DNA of 64,000 nt from NCBI GenBank assembly GCA_002364735.1, contig DEZB01000011.1:70105-134104 (forward strand). The letters run 5' to 3'. The notes under the pieces are model-generated. The model did no database searches. It saw only the letters and a program-made list of their open reading frames with translations, and was not told where the DNA came from. Positions 62,681 to 64,000 of the stretch are shown here, in pieces. The translations under genes were made by a program, and so were the position numbers. Position 1 is the first letter of the stretch; every line of letters begins with the position of its first letter. Source of the DNA: Bacteroidales bacterium UBA3143. GTDB lineage: Bacteria > Bacteroidota > Bacteroidia > Bacteroidales > Dysgonomonadaceae.

Positions 62681-63565
62681 TCAAACAAAGAAAATAGCTG
62701 CACCCCCCATACTGATGAATGCTCCAATGACTTGTTGTGTAGTAATTTTTTCTTTAAACATGATGGCCGAAGGGACAATAATGATGATGGGAGCCAATGC
62801 CATAAGTGCCGCCGCAACGCCTGTTTGAGCATGCTGAATGGCAAAGAGTGAAAGAGCAACACCTACAAACGGACCGAAGATAGTCCCAATGGTTATTGCC
62901 TTCATGCTCTGGAGATCTTTGATAGCCAAAAACACTCGATTGAATCGCTTGAGATAAAGCATTAGGATAAAGAAGCTGATAAAGCCAAATATGGCTCTAA
63001 TTTGAGTAGCAGCAAGCGGATCATAATCGCCCATCCCTTTTTTACTCAATATCAAGCCCAATGCTTGCCCGAGTGCACCGCCCATTGCAAAGAGGAAACC
63101 TTTTAAGGGAATGTTCAGTTTCAGTCGTTTGCCTGCAATGGCAATTACAATTCCTGAAACACTGACCACAATGCCAATGATGCTCTGCAACGAAAGTATT
63201 TCGCTTAAAAAGAACCAACCAATAATGGCAGTGAGCATTGGAGCCAAGCTCATCACCAATTGAGATGTGCGCGAGCCAATGATAACATAAGATTGAAACA
63301 AGAGTAAGTCGCCAATGAAAAAGCCAATAACACCCGACAAACCCAACCAAAACCAATTTTCGAAAGTGGCATCTGTTGGGAAAAAATATCCTTGTGTGAA
63401 TAACAATGTTATGCCTAAAAACACGACGGCAAGAAAAATGCGGATAATGTTAACGGAAAGTGAACCAACAGTGCGTCCAGCCTTTTCAAAGAAAAGCGCA
63501 CTACCTGTCCAGCAAAAGGCAACCGCCAAGGCTGCTATTTCGCCAATGTGTGATTGAAAGAACAT
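62681..63565 (-). CDS. EamA-family (drug/metabolite) transporter
   Basis: 294 residues, ten hydrophobic helices in two homologous EamA halves: AALAVAFCWTGSALFFEKAG and SGVIGFFIGDLLLFQSYVII in the first, GGALGQALGLILSKKGM and ITTQQVIGAFISMGGAAIFF in the second. Exports or exchanges small metabolites across the inner membrane; the substrate is not predictable. The start is well placed before GEIAALAVAFCW. The gene ends near a palindromic repeat and is flanked by repeats on both sides. Confidence 0.88.
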   Translation of the reverse strand: MFFQSHIGEIAALAVAFCWTGSALFFEKAGRTVGSLSVNIIRIFLAVVFLGITLLFTQGYFFPTDATFENWFWLGLSGVIGFFIGDLLLFQSYVIIGSRTSQLVMSLAPMLTAIIGWFFLSEILSLQSIIGIVVSVSGIVIAIAGKRLKLNIPLKGFLFAMGGALGQALGLILSKKGMGDYDPLAATQIRAIFGFISFFILMLYLKRFNRVFLAIKDLQSMKAITIGTIFGPFVGVALSLFAIQHAQTGVAAALMALAPIIIIVPSAIMFKEKITTQQVIGAFISMGGAAIFFV

Positions 63566-63653
63566 AGTGTAATGTATAGCATTGTTTAAGAAGTAGATTG
63601 TTGAAAATGATGTTGCAAATGTACATCTTTTTTTGTTTGCAACATCAATTCGT

Positions 63654-63732
63654 TCGCGCGGGTTTAACCTGTGTGTCGCATTCTTTCTAAGAGACGCAAT
63701 GCATTGCGTCTATACCTTACAGCACACCGATT
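63654..63732. repeat. composite intergenic repeat, copy Y, containing an AGACGC palindrome
   Basis: Begins TCGCGCGGGTTTAACCTGTG and ends ACAGCACACCGATT, as copy X at 61269-61348 with the same spacing. Its middle holds the perfect 20-bp palindrome AGACGCAATGCATTGCGTCT (63692-63711); in copy X the related palindrome lies 14 bases outside the element. Confidence 0.75.
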
Positions 63733-63795
63733 TGGAATCTATATTCTATCAGAGACGCCCCAAAACCCATATCACACACCACCAAAACCCATTTC

Positions 63796-64000
63796 TTACA
63801 TCTCTTCAGCCACAAATCCTGTCCGTTTAATTGTTTTAATGATGTCTTTAGCTTCCAAGGTGTCAGTTTCTACAGTCAATACTTTATCAGCACTATCGGT
63901 ATCTACTTGCCAAGAGGCTATTCCTTCTTTTTTATCTAAAAATGGTTTCACACGTGCTTCGCAATTGGAGCACTCGATGTTGGTTTTAAATTTTAATGTT
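63796..64000 (-). CDS. heavy-metal-associated (HMA) domain protein, 5' partial
   Basis: Runs off the right edge; 67 residues are visible on the minus strand from 63999, with the stop at 63796-63798. The translation starts TLKFKTNIECSNCEARVKPF and has the metal site CSNC, then ends IIKTIKRTGFVAEEM, a complete HMA ferredoxin-like fold (beta-alpha-beta-beta-alpha-beta). The size suggests a small CopZ-type copper chaperone, but it could also be the C-terminal domain of a larger protein. It is oriented like the EamA gene, with a repeat-filled spacer between them. Confidence 0.85.
   Translation of the reverse strand, partial: TLKFKTNIECSNCEARVKPFLDKKEGIASWQVDTDSADKVLTVETDTLEAKDIIKTIKRTGFVAEEM

Overview
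The window is AT-rich chromosomal DNA of a fermentative, Gram-negative Bacteroidota, most likely of the order Bacteroidales. The evidence is gene order: ispH-pfkA, a Na+-pumping methylmalonyl-CoA decarboxylase operon, acpP-fabF-rnc-pfk next to purN, and surE-lpxB. In addition there are lipoproteins with short LxxC-type signals, DUF4251 and DUF1080 proteins, and TAnnTTTG-type -7 promoter boxes. No rRNA, CRISPR array, phage or intact transposase was seen. The assignment below phylum level is inference.

Layout. 1-6743 (+): end of ispH, pfkA, then mce-mmdA-oadG-bccP-oadB, which turns methylmalonyl-CoA into propionyl-CoA while exporting Na+; it ends at a bidirectional terminator. 6810-33366 (-): a 26.5-kb Wzx/Wzy-type surface-polysaccharide operon transcribed from wza/wzc down to a terminal glycosyltransferase. 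It contains 3-amino-6-deoxyhexose genes (two FdtA-like cupins and a PLP aminotransferase), a flippase, a polymerase, several glycosyltransferases, an initiating sugar-phosphate transferase and nucleotide-sugar enzymes. In its middle (12938-19605) lies an unusual block: FemAB-like transferase, acyl-carrier protein, AsnB-like synthetase whose catalytic Cys is Ser, NadE-like ATP-pyrophosphatase, AMP-forming ligase and hexapeptide acyltransferase. This block is the best candidate for an undescribed system: a carrier-protein-based acyl/aminoacyl/amide decoration of a sugar.

33367-34662 is a 1.3-kb stretch with no convincing gene. 34663-43197 holds a secreted beta-helix protein, a lipoprotein, a lone glycosyltransferase (-), then a second glycan set (+): a different flippase family, WbqC-like, ATP-grasp, GNAT and GT2. 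43198-44071 is non-coding and holds a duplicated 70-bp palindrome-rich repeat. 44072-46974 (-): two FKBP-type prolyl isomerases and a FabK/2-nitropropane-dioxygenase-like flavoprotein. 47110-53664 (+): purD, a membrane protein, a DUF4251 lipoprotein, surE, lpxB and a second phosphofructokinase; surE is bracketed by two MITE-like 150-bp elements. 53814-56153 (-): acpP-fabF-rnc, divergent from purN (+). 57032-57113: tRNA-Leu(UAG). 57991-61151 (+): two tandem DUF1080 lipoproteins, rdgB and a Gfo/Idh/MocA oxidoreductase. 61152-64000: a lipoprotein, an EamA transporter, many short palindromic repeats, and the end of a heavy-metal-associated (CxxC) domain protein running off the right edge.

All functional calls come from reading motifs and gene context; no database search was run. 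The repeat families were found by eye, so their copy numbers are minimum estimates.
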